The notes under the pieces: generated by a model
What the model was told of the DNA's origin: nothing
Database searches by the model: none
What the model saw: only the letters and a program-made list of their open reading frames with translations
Made by a program: the position numbers and the translations under genes
NCBI RefSeq assembly: GCF_019649055.1
Contig: NW_026570223.1
Coordinates: 3,162,001-3,226,000 of the forward strand
Direction: 5' to 3'
From: Paramacrobiotus metropolitanus
Lineage: Eukaryota; Tardigrada; Eutardigrada; Parachela; Macrobiotidae
Length of the DNA: 64,000 nt
In this document: in pieces, positions 43,814-55,331 of the stretch
Numbering within the stretch: position 1 is the first letter of the stretch
How the letters are laid out: every line of letters begins with the position of its first letter

Positions 43814-46800
43814 ATGTTTGTTAATATCATGTATCGCCTCCCGCTTTTTTCATTGTTCACGATAATAAGTGTGAAATTAGATAAATCCGGAGTATATTCG
43901 TTTGAGGAAGGGGGTATGTGCCATGGTGATATATAGATACACTTTTTAGAGGGGCATTGCTATTGTTACCAAGTATAGAACAGCTCTACTTTTCCAGTCA
44001 ATATATTTCCATTATCGTCATGCGACGACATAGCGGAAGTTGGAGGTTCTACTATAAGTTTCCCGCCTAAATATCCGCTTCTTCTGAATCTTCAATCGCC
44101 GCGTTATTGTCGATTTGAAGTTCAAAATCGCAACCAAGTTCAGCCGGTTAGAATGTCTGTATCTGTGGTTGCACAGTTGAACTAATTTGCAAGAATAAAA
44201 TTGCTGCTCCTAAGCGAATTCGAATATAAGTACTCTACTCTAGGTTATTTCAAACGAATACCAGCAATTACTTTCAAGTAGTTTCTACTGTACAGTTTAA
44301 TCTCTTTATAATTTAGGTTTCCATAAATCAGCTGAGCGCTACGCTGGAATTTCCTTTCCAGTTGGCCACAGACGACGCACTTGTTTTCATCGATGGAAGT
44401 GTCCGCAGCTCCTATCCAAATACTTGTGACTATAACCTATTTACAAAGAATGATCCCTTAGTCAAAGGTAGAAGCAGCTGAAGTATGCTTGCCTACTACA
44501 GAATATATTATTTTATTTGTAGTAATTTCTGTGCATCAAAATACCGGGCATGTTGACATTTTTTAATTATAGCCTCGTCTCCAATGTACGTATACGCTGG
44601 TATTCATAATTTTTATAAAACTTATATAGATACTACGTCTTATATATCTATATGAACATGTACGAGTATGAATTCCATCTGAAAATCGCAGTGTGTACGC
44701 AATAATACTACGAATATAGTGCAACCGTACAAAATGCTCAACTAAAAGATGTTTGGCGTAAAAATCAATACGATGTACAGTAGTTAGTTATATTATGCTT
44801 AAGAGTTCTGTAGACTATAAATTTCAGAAAAGTACAGTAGGACAGTATTTTATTTTTTCGACTGTTTCTGCAGTGACTCGACCCAATTCCACATCGACGC
44901 GCTTTGTTTTCAATGCCACCGGAAGTGCCATCCTGATAGATTATTGTGGCGCGGGCAGAGGCGATGGGCCCATAAGCTTCTTCCTCGTGTTGACCGTTCA
45001 TACCGGTGCAATGTTCGTAACCGAAACCCCACGTACCCGTCACATACAGAATCAGTTGCCGGTGCAGAATCAATTCCAAGTATTCAACGGCAATGCACCG
45101 CAATCTGATATTGGAAGCCCCATGTTTCAGCAGGCCGCGCCAGCTGCAGGAATGCTACCAACAGCAGCGAATGGCGGATCGCTTCCAGAATGCGGTATTT
45201 GCTAATTACTTACAATCATTTGTGTACGACATTTGCTCGTACATAATGCTTTTTCAGTGGAGTACACATTTAAAAGAATCCTATAAAGGGAACTTCCTAG
45301 TAATATAACCACCATGGCAATTAATTTTGTAGTTGAATAGTAATTTTATTATGGTAAAACAGGCACGACAGGCTATCCGCCAGATTATACTCGCATCGTC
45401 AACGGCGATGTTGCTCATTATGGCAATTTTCCCTGGATAGCCGCTCTAGTCCATAAAAGATACAAGCAAGTACGTAAGAAGAAAACTGTAATCTGTCCGA
45501 TCGCGACATACTGTGCTGTCATTATCAGTTTACTACGACAAACCAATAGCATCATAATTGATAATCACGTGTATTGCACACAATATCATTAATGAATAAG
45601 TGCAGTGAGTGTAAGTAATCATATACTCTACTTCATAGTACTGTGGCGCAACAATTCTGACTGCGGATTGGGTCCTGACTGCTGCCCACTGCATAATAGG
45701 CCCGTACGTTGAGAAATATGTGCAATGACACTTATGTCCCAGTTTCCGACAAAATGTTGATTAATCCGTCGATTCCAGTCTGGACGTCCGTGACATTCAG
45801 GCCAACACGACCGTCGTAATTGGTGTGTTGGATCTCAATCAGGCCACGGCGGATAATAAGTATGAGATTGCAGATTTGGTCGTGCATCCGAATTATGACC
45901 CCAAAGGTAAATCTGCAAGAACAAATGGGACACAGCACGGCTACGAGATTACAATATACAGAGTACATAGGCAGTCATAATTCAACGCACGACAAATGAA
46001 AACTAATTCCCCAGTAAAACAACTTGCAAAAAAAACGTTAGTTAAACGTTAGGAGACGGCTAAAATTGACACACATCCGTTCACCTAACGGTAGTTACAC
46101 GTTAAACTATCGTTTTTCCTACAAGCTGTTTTACTCGGGATTAACTCACACGGAAACGAACCCGTGTACGCTAATTAACAATAATTGACTACTGGAATTA
46201 TTAGAATTCGATAATTATAAAGAAAATTACTTGAACAGTTGAACCATAACTTCATAAGGTCACTAAGATAGTATTCTGTATTTCTACTCGTAATATTATA
46301 ACTGCGTAGCATTAATAATTTGAAAGTGCAATAGACGTAGCATAAGTACGTTTGGCACCGCGCAGTACTCATTTAATTTTCTCATCGAAGATAATTTTAC
46401 TGAATCATGCATGTTGGCAGCTTCCAAGACTGTGAAAAGTAGTTAGCATTTTCAGTTCTCATCCTTGTTGGTGTAGGTTGGCTAAACGACATTGCTCTCA
46501 TTCGGTTAAAGCGTTCGATACCATTTTTTGATGCCACCCAGCGTCCGGCTTGTCTGCCCAACCGTTCCCTGAAGGATGTCGTCGCGGCAACCGGTCACAC
46601 CCAGTGTTTCATAGCCGGCTGGGGCTACACGAAAGAGGGTATGGGGATTACCGTCTTCCGAACGCCATTGGGGCCGGCCGCACCGGACAACACGGTGACC
46701 TCCCCACCGGGTCCTCCGCACGTGGGAGCCGGTTCCGATACGCTTCTGTATGGGCGGTTGAATTATGTGCCGCTGGAAACCTGCCAGCAGAACTATTACA

Positions 46801-47336
46801 CCGGGGGCATGCTACTACAGGGCGCACCGCAGTTTGTGCGCGATAATATGTTGTGTGCTAGCAATGACGAACGATTTCAGGGGGCGTGTCTGGGGGATAG
46901 TGGAGGCGGATTATATTGTAGGGAAACCGATCATTCCTGGACCGTACATGGAGTGTCCTCTTGGAGGTAATGTATTTATTTACGTTGATTTTTTAATCTT
47001 TCTAACACCATATAGATATATGAAAATTATTACACTGCTGCTTACTTACCTCATATTTTACATTGTATGCATACATACTGGCACACACCAAACATATTTC
47101 ACGTAGATTTAAAGTGTTGATAATACTGTTCACCTCGGTAATAAAACGGAAACTCAGGTAAACCAGTAGTACAGTGTGGGATGATCGAAATCTTAGTAAA
47201 GCAACGCAAATTTTTTAACTCTAGTAATTTTTGTAGCGGAGGATGTGCGCGGAAAGATCTACCATCGGTGTTTGCCAATGTCTTCCAGTTGAAAAGTCTT
47301 ATACAGCGTGTATTGAGTAAAAAGCCTTCTGGATAG
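43814..47336 (+). CDS. Secreted CUB-domain trypsin-fold serine protease
   Basis: Nine exons: 43814-43868, 43998-44146, 44317-44467, 44874-45194, 45363-45469, 45639-45703, 45779-45906, 46477-46966, 47237-47336 (521 residues, all phases close). A signal peptide (MYRLPLFSLFTIII; a second ATG at 43829) leads into a CUB domain (about 28-155; CDDIAEVGGSTISFPPKYP, LATDDALVFIDGS, STRFVFNATG) and a Gln/Pro-rich linker. The zymogen cleavage site is YTR-IVNG (R236). The S1 peptidase has the full triad: TAAHC (H278), NDIALIRL (D330) and GDSGGG (S467). The specificity-pocket residue six before the serine is Gly, not the Asp of trypsins, suggesting elastase-like preference. A Pro/Gly-rich insertion of roughly 35 residues sits between GWGYTKEG and GSDTLLYG. 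Plausibly an immune, cuticle or digestive protease; substrate unknown. Confidence 0.9.
46004..46145. mobile_element. 142-bp foldback element inside a protease intron
   Basis: The left part (46004-46060; AGTAAAAC, CTTG, AAAAACG, TAGTT, AACG, GTTAGG...ACGG) pairs almost throughout with the right part (46077-46145) in reverse orientation, leaving about 16 nt of loop (CTAAAATTGACACACA). It lies wholly within the intron 45907-46476. No ORF. Confidence 0.7.
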
Positions 47337-48218
47337 CCCAGTGGTTTTAAGCTGTGATGATTCTTGCACTTTTAAAGATTTTAAATTGTTAATTGTTTAA
47401 TTGCATTTTTATTTGTTCCGGTTTCGATATACCCCCACCATTTGGTTGGCGCTCATAAAATAAGGTAATTTTAGGTGAGATAAACTGGCAACTACAGAGA
47501 CTTAGTGAAGTTAGTAATTACATTAAAGATAAAAATTAAAATCCGAAGTCGTAATGATATGCGGTGTGGAGTATACTAGTACTTGTAGTTTTGTTGTCGA
47601 TTGTGATGCACCCGTGTCTTTCCTTGCATGACAAATTACTACTGATACCGATAAACTCAAGTTAAAACTGTGTAAGATTGGAATTGTTCATAAATTTAGC
47701 ATTGACCCTGTACAGTCCAAATTGTTAGCTACAACCTTCGCCGATTACAAAATTGTGCTATATTATGCTACAAAAGCATCTTTAACTATCCCACTGTCAA
47801 ATCGCTGTTTAAAGGCATATTTGCCACAATCAACACCCCATGCATACATTTATACCCGCGACCACAAAAAAATAACAAGCTTAATATGCAGCAGCAAAAA
47901 TTTGGTCCATGGCTAATCCAGTACTTAGAAGTAAACGGTCACTTCCGGTCGTTCGGTATCGGTCTGCATGGGTGACAAAGTTTCCGACGACTGCCAGCCG
48001 AATTCGAAATGATCCACGGATGCCATCGACTGCAAAAACCAAAGCTATATGGTTACAAGCTCATCACTTGACCGCATGCTGCCTGATACTTGACGACTTT
48101 TAAATCACCGGAAGTGACGAAAGGCTATCAAGTGGCAATAGCGCCATATCTATGTACGGTACTTCTCAACCGTCCGCACCTTGCATTGCACGTAAAGCGC
48201 ATTGCGAATAATAATAAA
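47337..48218. other. Convergent intergenic region
   Basis: Between the protease (+) and cadherin (-) 3' ends. No gene seen. An 11-bp inverted pair, TCACTTCCGGT and ACCGGAAGTGA, flanks about 160 bp near 47938-48117 and could be a decayed inverted-repeat element. Confidence 0.5.
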
Positions 48219-51200
48219 TTAGTTACGATGTATGGACGTACTGTGGATACGCATCCAAATGAAAGAAAGGTATAAATTAATTAGAAATATATAAAATTTC
48301 TGATTGACCTTTCCCGGCTTCTCTTCGTCTTCCCATTTCAGTCTCTTCTGCTTCCTAACGACACCGATGTTGTTGTTGTTGTTATGCCGTGGTGTATTGC
48401 CTGTGCTGAGAATAATACCCTTTGGACTCAAGCCGAGATCATTGGAGACAATTTGATGAACGGGTCCGGACGCTGCAACAGCACTGGATGATCCCCACGC
48501 CGAAATGGGGCTGGATTTTGGAGATAAATCATCAGTCTGGAGTCCGGGATTGTCGACAGGATGCAGATCATGGGAACTAGTCTCAGAATCACTGGAAGCA
48601 CTACTGCTACTAACAGGAACAATGTCATGATAAGGCACACGCTGCTTGTACGTTAATCCACGGGTATCATCGTCAAGGGGGCAGGATCGGAGAGTGCCGG
48701 CGGGACTTTTTCGGGACCATGGTTTTCTGATGTACAAGACAAGCGTTAAATGGACCATGATGATAGACATAAAAATTAGTACGCAAACCAGTAAAGGAAT
48801 AATATTCTGCAGAGACTCAGAGGCAGAATACCGAAGATCTCGTTAAAATCTGAGATCTTGCACTTTAGACGAGAAAGAAAAAGCAACACGTTAATCGGCT
48901 TCGGAAAAGGTGCTGGCCTGCATAGGATTGAGTGCATACATACGGTAGTGACGGTACTTACATATTTGTACACACGGAATTATGAAACAGGCGTCAATAC
49001 TTAAAATACATTTATCGGAAAGCGTTTACTTGATGCCAGATATGAAATAAAATACAATGTGAATTTTAAAGCCGGACAAAGAATTGGAGAAGATTTTGCT
49101 TTCAAATGTCAAAATCATCGAAATATTGCAGCACAAAATTCTGATTCCTAGAGCTAAGTTTGTTGCCTGCATCCGTGAGTATATTTACCTGAGTGTGCCG
49201 GTTTCTTTGCAGAAGATCTAGCACTTCAGAAGAAAAAGAGAAAGCAACATGCATTATAGTCAGATTTCAGACCGTCACCAGAAACTAAAGGTATTGCATG
49301 CACCACTGACGTAAGAATTACAGCACTTACGTTTTGCCGACGTAACAAACCAAGCACAGCACGATAAGCAGGAGGAGTCCCGCTAACGAGCCCAGGACAA
49401 TGGCTAGGACAAAGTACTGATCAGCGATCGGGGCGGTGGCCGGAAGTGCCACCGCCGGGAAATTAATGGTCACGGGGACGGAGGATTTCCGTGGCGGATC
49501 ACCGCTGTCCTCGGCGACAACGAAAAACCGGTATTCGGTCCGGTTGACTTCATCGGCATCGGCCATCAGGGTAATCTCACTGCCGTTAATCGTGAACACA
49601 CCTCTACGATAAAACCATAAGACATTCAATGTCGCCGTATACATTGCGATGGACAATAAAATTAATTCAAGCAACAATGTAATTAATTTGATTGAACGGT
49701 GTATGGATATTGTTCATGGTGGATTTATTTTGTGATTGGCGTTAGGTAACCGGCAAACAGCAATCGCACCCATACATCACGTAAATAAACAGACAGTATA
49801 TTTGCAGGTATGCATAATTAATGCACCGGCATACTTCATGTGCTCATCCAAAAATGCCAGAGTGGTAAACACGTGGTCACCATCACGGTCCCAGTAGCGA
49901 ATGTGTCCCATTGGAGATCCGCGATATTTCTTCTCCACTGGGATATCGAATATGTATTCGGTTTCACTGAATTGCGGATCATGATCGTTCTCGTTAAGGA
50001 CTTCAATAACGATTTTCGTCTGGTCAGTAAATTCACCATCGGTTACCCTTGCAAACAGGATATATCCAGTCGCATTTTCGTAATCCAATGGCATGGTGAT
50101 GTAAAGGTTACCACTATATAAAAAAGAAATGAAACTGTACTGCAAAGATTAATATACGTATTATGCAAGCCATTTGGTTGTTTCAAAATCAATGATCACG
50201 TTATTAATACGTAATAACAAATTGTAGTAATCAGGCGGTATGGTAACTGGAACAGGAATTGCATTTAATTACAATTAATTTTTTTAACAAGGTCTATTAT
50301 ACAAGAGCTATTTTTTTTACCTTGCGGTCAGCGCAAAATGCGGCACTGCTTCTGATGCTAGCAAAGAATAAACCAAAACGGCTCCAACATCGTCGTCAGT
50401 AGCTTGCACTGATAAAATAGTGGTATTGACCGGTGTATTTTCGAGAACCTTCTGATGGTATTCTTTATGGGCGAATTTGGGTGGTTTCCGGTTGGGCGTC
50501 TCCGCTGAGATTCTCAGTGTGGTCAGCGTATACCGCCCGGGATTGTCCACCTGCGTGGCTTTGATGGTCAGCACGTATAATGTCTGATCAATGGTCCCGT
50601 TCACAGTCACAACTCCCGTCTTCTTATCAATGTCGAACACCCGACCTCCTTCGACAATGCTGTAAACCACCGGAGTCAACATCCCGTGGTCCCGATCCAG
50701 TGCTTTGATAGCTGCCAACAGGTACTCAATTACCTTAGGTTGGAAATCAGATTTTTAATCAATGCAGTGCAATAATTTTAAAACAATTAAGGTTTTACCG
50801 CTGCGGCGGCTATACTGCATTAACGTATGACCTTATTGATAACTCAATTTAACCGCCGCAACAAACAGCAACCAACATTACTTAACTTTATATTGCAGTA
50901 ACATATGGTTTTGAAATTATGTAGAGTAGTTTTACTTTTAACAATTTTAACTGCTTCTAATTGAAAGCTTTCTTTACTTTCTGGTTGCACTTTTAGTTCG
51001 TAGCCAATGCGCGCGTCACGCGGAAGCGCGGCTGTATAGCGCGGCTGCTGGAACTCCGGATTGAGATCATCGCCGTCCTCCACGGTGATTTGGACGTTAG
51101 CGGTGGCGGTCAGTGGCGGATTGCCTTGGTCTTTGGCCATGATCGTGATGTTGAAGACTTTATGTTGTTCGTTTTCGAAATCCAGCTGATGGTTCAAAAT

Positions 51201-52521
51201 TAACGTGCCAGATAAAGTGTCCTCCAAGCGGACATAATCCTGTGCCGTCATATAAAGGATCGTATTAATCAATGGGGAACCAGATTGTTCAGAGCGGATT
51301 AAGAGGTAAATGAATTGCTTAAATTTGCGTACATACCGAGTATGGTCCTTTGACAATGGAATAGATCACCATGTTACCGGTGGAATCGGCGTCATTAGCG
51401 TGGATATCTTTGAGTATCACACTGCCGACGGGCGCCAGCTAAAAATTATACGCGTATAAATATTACATGAATTAATCCACAATTGTCTGTAATAAATAAC
51501 TGTTAAGTCACCATACTTGGCTATTACTCCAGAAAAAAAACAACGAAAACGTATCCACATTTTTTAATTGAGTAAGCGTAATAATATCGACATAAACAAA
51601 CGTTTAGAATTAAAATTTTCTAATTTTAAACTGAAAAACTAGTTTTTTGAAGGTTATTATCTATAGCTTATCCAAACGATAAAACGCAATTATGTATCCA
51701 AAAATATAGCCAAAAATGCCAATCAGAAGCTCTTGTAGCGTGCTCAGCTGTGCAATCGCTGTACCTCGCTAACGGTGGCTGCATATGGTGTATTTCGAAA
51801 ATGCGGCGCATTATCATTGACGTCCGTAACAACAATCTGCACCGGAACATCAATCCGTCGCCACGAGTCTCCATCCAAATATTCACACACCAAGGTCAAT
51901 TTCTGTACGGTTTCAGGTGGATTCTTAAAAGAAGGCATAAGACACAACGTTGGACAATGGGTGTCATGTAACAGCGTGTGTAATACGCATTCAAGTGTAT
52001 TGCAGCGCACTCGTGCATCATCAAACATACTTTGGCTTCAAGGGTTTCGCGGTCTATTTCCCGTAGTAAGATCAGACTTTTACTCTGACTATCCAATCCG
52101 AAATACCGATTAGGCTCCTTAAGCCGTAGATTAATATTTCCTTTAGCTGAGGCGTCGCCTTCAATCATATCCAGGGTTTTGAAGCTTTTGCCTTAAACAA
52201 TTCAGCATCGTTATTTTATTACACCTTAAATTAAATGCAGTAATCGAATAAAATGTAGGCAACTGAACAAGAGATTTAAGTAACCAATTAAATTAGAAAA
52301 AAGTAAATAATTTACGAAACAACCACAAATTAAATTCAGCAAAATTTAATGGATAGCATACCGGGTGAGAAAGATTCGGGAATAGTGAGGAAAATACTGG
52401 ATCCATTTTGTACCATGCAAGGGTACGCTGAAAACAAATTAGCAATAATTAATACTGCAAAGGAATGCAAAAAATGTTCGACTACTTTTAACTGCATAAT
52501 TATCTGCTCAGGTATACACAT
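48219..52521 (-). CDS. Short cadherin with five EC repeats
   Basis: Nine exons: 52521-52362, 52191-52031, 51923-51765, 51438-51337, 51239-50978, 50711-50321, 50113-49835, 49603-49331, 48726-48219 (764 residues, phases close). A signal peptide (FLHSFAVLIIANLFSAYPCM) is followed by five extracellular cadherin repeats with calcium-site motifs: DVNDNAPHF, LDFE, DQGNPP, DRDHG, ATDDD, LDYE, ENDHDPQF, AEDSGDPP. EC2 ends DDLNPEF and EC3 ends NRKPPKF, both weakened. A TM helix (FVLAIVLGSLAGLLLLIVLCLVCYV) leads to a Ser-rich cytoplasmic tail without a catenin-binding motif that I recognise. It is protocadherin-like: a single-pass adhesion or signalling protein. The tail could lose its last 30 residues if a GTCAATC donor near 48310 is used. 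The EC2 exon 4-5 splice skips a tempting alternative frame at 51243-51336. Confidence 0.87.
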
Positions 52522-53610
52522 CGATATTTTTAGGACTCAGCACTCAGCAGACTACATCGAAGTCAACATCATTAGTGATACACCATTAGTGCTAGATTTG
52601 TTGACCATATCGATATTAACAGAAGGGTCGAGTGTGCATGAATGTCCACAATGCACCACGGCGATATAATTCAGACGGAAAGCAGGTGTACGGGTTACTT
52701 TAGCACAGAAATTAATGAACAAACTGCTAACTGTATCAGTTTCGGTTATTCAACCTATTTCCAGTCAAAAGTCGGCGTGTGATACTGGAAACTGGATGGC
52801 AATGGATGCCCCAGAAGTGACCACAACAGCAAAGGTCAAACGAGATCTATGCCGAATGACATTACATCGTTTCACCGACGGTTCTGCCGAACAAAATTCT
52901 ACCGACGACGACTACCATTTAAACGTAGACACCATTTGGCTTGTCAGGAAAATTTATAAATAATTGGTGCTTCGTAACTTGCAAACAACCAGCAATCAAA
53001 ATCGATATCGACGGTTAATTCATGTACTTCCACAATGTTAAATAAATCTAGAGAAGAATAGTGCTTTTAAACAGTAAAATGTATCGCTTCTTAATTCTTA
53101 TCCTCAGTAGTTAGCCTGCTGCAGTACTTGTGTGCCAGGAAACTTTATTGTGCGTAAGATTGTGACCGGCAACAGCCAGCAAAGCAGCAATAATGATCAA
53201 CATTCGACAGCATTGAAAAAAGCAATCAAAATCATTATATTCGTATATCTGTAAGAAAACTGTGTATGTAAATCAAGTTTTAACCTATATAGGGACGTTC
53301 GTAATTAGGTCCAGTTTTTGCTGAGCGGGTTTTGAATTTAGCATAGCTGGACGGATCCAACAAAAGACAAAAAACAGATTGCAAATCAAAAAGCCAGCCA
53401 GCCAAACCATTATTTCTAGATTACTGATAAACAAACATGTCTGATACCATGCAGCGGCATCCGACATGGATGAAGCTGATCTCAGCGACACGGACAAAAA
53501 ACTCGATTTTATAAATTTTGCTTTATTGGTTTACCAAATTACATTACAAACAGAACAAGAACGACGATTGATAGAAAACATTATGGAATTTCCATAACGT
53601 GCCCATACCA

Positions 53611-53865
53611 TTAGCTCTCATAAGGACGGTCATGAACAGTAATCCAAGTAATAAAATCCACCTGATAAATGGAGCCTTCTGTGTGGTCACACATATGGCC
53701 ATCTTTTAACGATGGTGATCCCGGAAACCAACTGGATATCCGCGTGATTATCTTTGCATCTTCATCTGTAATGCCAGCACATAAATTCCTGTGATATTGA
53801 CCGGCTAGTTGGCTTCCGCTCGGATAATCTGTCATAACTAACTGTATGATCAATAGCATAACCAC
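53611..53865 (-). CDS. Possible small secreted protein (hypothetical)
   Basis: An 84-codon frame beginning with a hydrophobic start (MVMLLIIQLVM) that could be a signal peptide, followed by a polar region with two Cys and ending RPYES. I do not recognise it. A further minus frame just downstream (53497-53285) encodes a clear single transmembrane helix (VWLAGFLICNLFFVFCWI) with a short tail; I could not find phase-matched splice sites joining the two with confidence. It may be one small membrane gene, or chance. Confidence 0.22.
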   Translation of the reverse strand: MVMLLIIQLVMTDYPSGSQLAGQYHRNLCAGITDEDAKIITRISSWFPGSPSLKDGHMCDHTEGSIYQVDFITWITVHDRPYES

Positions 53866-55242
53866 TTAAGCGCCACCGGAAGCCATGACAGTTTCTTTCA
53901 GCGTTATTCGTTCATAATACAAAAAAAGCAGAAAATAGCCACAAGCCGAACGTCCGTTGCGTGTTAACATCATGTATGCAAATTGTGGCCAGTTTGCTTA
54001 CATGCATACAACTGACGCCAACAACCTTTAACTTGTGGAAGCCGCACAAAAAATGTTAATAAATTCAGCAATCAAAAAGGAGCTATTTTTGGCTGTATAC
54101 CGCACTTCTTCGAATTTATTATTTATTGCCACTATAAGTTTGCAGAGTCAAAAAAATTAAACAAAAGTTTTGTAGCACATCAACTAAAAATACATCGTGT
54201 AGAACTTTAGTTCACAACACAGTACATTTTGATACGCACTGCGTGATAAAAATGCCATTTATCCAACAAATCGATTCCTATACGATCAATGTGAACTGAT
54301 TCATTTCTTACACAAAAAGTCCAAATCAATCAATAAGGTATTGCATGTTTCCAGTTTCTTACGGTTAAAGTAAATTTACACTAATAAAACGAGACTGTTT
54401 CATAAGTAAGTACATTGCCGATTTAACACGCCCAACATATGCAGCAGTATCGGTTACGTCGTAATCAAGAAGGAATTTAAATGCCGAACGATTAACCTAG
54501 TGCGCACTACCGCTTAATCGTTAAAGTACCGCCAATCCGGACGAACATTAAATACCTATAGTATTTGCAGGCTGCACTTTCATTTCAAAAAACACAGGAA
54601 GCCTATCTAAATTTGTTCGTCAAATCCGATTTGGTATTTAAAGCTAAGTCTCAGATTTTCTATTCCCGTAGATGCTATGCCGATACGCTCAGGCTGTGAT
54701 GTAGTGCATCAGTTTAAAGATTTTCAAGTACGTATATTAGTAACATTCGAAATTAAATAGTTGGTTTACTGAAAAAATTTACAAGAATATAAAAGCTGTT
54801 AGCAGATTAAAGCTTACTAAAGATGTAAGAAATCCCACGCACTAGCTAGTTGCTGTTACTGCGAACCAGCTTAAACTTTGTATCAGTGAACTTCTAATCT
54901 TATTAATCTCATTAGAAATTATAATTTTGAAAAAGAAACAGAAACTATTAAACCAACAATCCAACGAACATAAGTATCTGTTTTATGCAAAATACTACTT
55001 ACACTGTTGCACATTACTTATTATTTTCGATTACTTACACACACAACTCCGTATTGGCTATATGAATGTATGAATTTCACGGACAACATTATTTCGGCTA
55101 ATATCCAAAACGCATAAAACAGAGAATTCAAAACGCAGAAAATTAGTGATCAGAGCAATAATCCGTACGAATATTATGCCAATCTTTGGCGCTTGACGTC
55201 CAGGAAAAGTGCGCCGACATACGTGCGTACAAGACCTTAAAA

Positions 55243-55331
55243 CATAGTGGGAACGAACATACGCCGTTTCGCTTTGCTTCGTTCTGTATGAGCGGAGCAA
55301 AGCGAAGCGGCGTATGTTCGTTCCCTCTATG
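55243..55331. repeat. Long hairpin: 36-bp arms, two mismatches
   Basis: Arms 55243-55278 and 55296-55331 are reverse complements except at two positions, with a 17-nt loop. The arms contain GGGAACGAACATACGCCG. No ORF. Its GC is higher than the flanking AT-rich DNA. Confidence 0.9.

Noticed and set aside
51243-51336. Reading straight through from cadherin exon 4 in a shifted frame, or a 19-nt intron
   Set aside because: A 19-nt intron is unrealistic; using the acceptor at 51240 (CACAG) gives a phase-0 junction and an uninterrupted EC2 repeat.
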